This document shows, one piece after another, positions 63,283 through 64,000 of a stretch of 64,000 bases of DNA; within the stretch, counting starts at the first letter, position 1; every line of letters starts with the position of its first letter. Source of the stretch: Planctopirus ephydatiae (GTDB lineage: Bacteria; Planctomycetota; Planctomycetia; Planctomycetales; Planctomycetaceae). The notes below the pieces were generated by a model. That model did no database searches, was not told the origin of the DNA, and was given only the letters and a program-made list of their open reading frames with translations. The translations under genes and the position numbers were made by a program. The DNA lies in NCBI RefSeq assembly GCF_007752345.1, contig NZ_CP036299.1:372001-436000 (forward strand). Reading direction: 5' to 3'.

Positions 63283-64000
63283 GCCGGGCCTCCTGGAGCA
63301 GGAGTGACATCGGCTCGATGAGAATTCGCACCCACACAATAAACATTGAGCGGGAAGCAGCGCGAGAGGACGTACAGAATATTGCCAGCCACAATCAGGC
63401 AGATCATCAACAGATGAGCCCACAGCTGTGGCCCCATACGCTGTAAACCTTCGTTGAGTTTGGGCTCTGCAAACCTCGGATACTTTTCAGAGAGAGCGGC
63501 TTCGTATTCAGCGGCTCCTTTGATCGCAGCCAGAATCCCCAGCACGCGATCCGGAATGTAAGGGTACAACTGCGGGCCTTGCACACCAGTGCAACCGACC
63601 GCCATCGGTGTGCGTGTGGTCGTGGTGGCATATTGCACCCATTCCTTGGCCCCCGGATAACCTGCCGAAACATTCAGCAGCAGATCAAAGTCCTTCAGCG
63701 AATGGATCCCTTCCATCATCGGAATGTTTTCCAGACTGGTTCCTCGGGCATCCGTGGGAAAGAGGGCGCGAAGATTGTCTGCCACCTTCTTGATGGCGAC
63801 CACCTCGCCAGCCTGATAGCCCAGAAACATCCAGTCTTTGCCATATTCGAGATTCTTCTCAGCAAACTCATCGTTGAGGACATCATCGGTGTTCTCATTG
63901 ATCAGCGGGGATGCGGCTGGCCAGAGCGTCATCAGATAAATCTTGTGCCCCCGGCTGGCGAGATGACGGAGGAACGAAACCGCCATCGGATTCAGTTCGG
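63279..64000 (-). CDS. membrane-anchored protein of unknown family (5' end beyond the window)
   Basis: The reading frame is open to the window edge, so the N-terminus is missing; 239 residues are visible. The soluble part contains FLGYQAGEVVAIKKVADNLRALFPTD, DFDLLLNVSAGYPGAKEWVQYA and the conspicuous MAVGCTGVQGPQLYPYIPDRVLGILAAIKGAAEYE. A single helix near the C-terminus (AHLLMICLIVAGNILYVL) anchors it. It overlaps the start of the following polytopic membrane protein by four bases. No family is recognised. Confidence 0.75.
   Translation of the reverse strand, partial: ELNPMAVSFLRHLASRGHKIYLMTLWPAASPLINENTDDVLNDEFAEKNLEYGKDWMFLGYQAGEVVAIKKVADNLRALFPTDARGTSLENIPMMEGIHSLKDFDLLLNVSAGYPGAKEWVQYATTTTRTPMAVGCTGVQGPQLYPYIPDRVLGILAAIKGAAEYEAALSEKYPRFAEPKLNEGLQRMGPQLWAHLLMICLIVAGNILYVLSRCFPLNVYCVGANSHRADVTPAPGGPA

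Overview
The window is a 64 kb chromosomal segment of a planctomycete (Planctomycetota, most likely the Planctopirus / Rubinisphaera side of Planctomycetales). This rests on gene content: DUF1559 pilin-like proteins, a DUF1553/DUF1549 'planctomycete cytochrome C' protein followed by a DUF1501 protein, Tat-exported Gfo/Idh/MocA oxidoreductases, a TIGR03067-type secreted protein, a Tad-like secretin with very low-complexity neighbours, and TPR-ExbB-ExbD-ExbD clusters. GC is moderate (about 55% by eye), genes are mixed on both strands, and many starts are GTG or TTG. I see no rRNA, tRNA, CRISPR array, prophage or insertion sequence. Species assignment is inference only.

Layout. 1-7.7 kb (minus strand): a truncated PQQ-like beta-propeller protein, a degenerate phosphohexomutase preceded by a 4 x 20 bp tandem repeat, then the compact information/cofactor cluster coaE-rho-ribH-nusB. 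7.7-11.1 kb: a short decayed-looking stretch, an OleC-like acyl-AMP ligase and a bacillithiol-type deacetylase (BshB1). 11.4-17.2 kb: envelope module of two low-complexity secreted proteins, a CpaC/RcpA-type secretin and a Cys-rich lipoprotein, closed by a strong terminator. 17.5-24.7 kb: membrane proteins, free methionine-R-sulfoxide reductase, transaldolase, adenylosuccinate lyase. 23.6-28.3 kb: two DUF1559 proteins and an HD/GGDEF signalling protein. 28.7-31.9 kb: a histidine kinase with almost no extracellular part, an OmpR-type regulator and a fatty acid desaturase, with four TGACA repeats spaced exactly 11 bp apart between regulator and desaturase. 31.9-39.4 kb: two Gfo/Idh/MocA oxidoreductases and the DUF1553-DUF1501 pair. 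39.6-45 kb: MATE transporter, a putative metallopeptidase, flavohemoglobin divergent from an Rrf2 regulator that leads into an ECF sigma / zinc anti-sigma pair. 45.4-52.8 kb: two TPR proteins, ExbB and two ExbD proteins. 52.9-58.8 kb: alanine dehydrogenase, a group-IV PLP decarboxylase and a membrane-anchored thioredoxin-trypsin fusion. 59-64 kb: peptidase T, altronate dehydratase and a translationally coupled pair of unrecognised membrane proteins, the upstream one running off the window.

The most interesting items are (i) the sensor kinase-regulator-desaturase unit with its 11-bp-periodic operator-like array, which suggests a membrane-lipid homeostasis circuit; (ii) the thioredoxin-protease fusion whose ribosome binding site lies in the loop of an inverted repeat; (iii) a phosphohexomutase that appears to have lost both catalytic loops; (iv) a dispersed intergenic hairpin repeat with compensatory base changes, present in five copies; and (v) the hmp / Rrf2 / ECF / anti-sigma arrangement.
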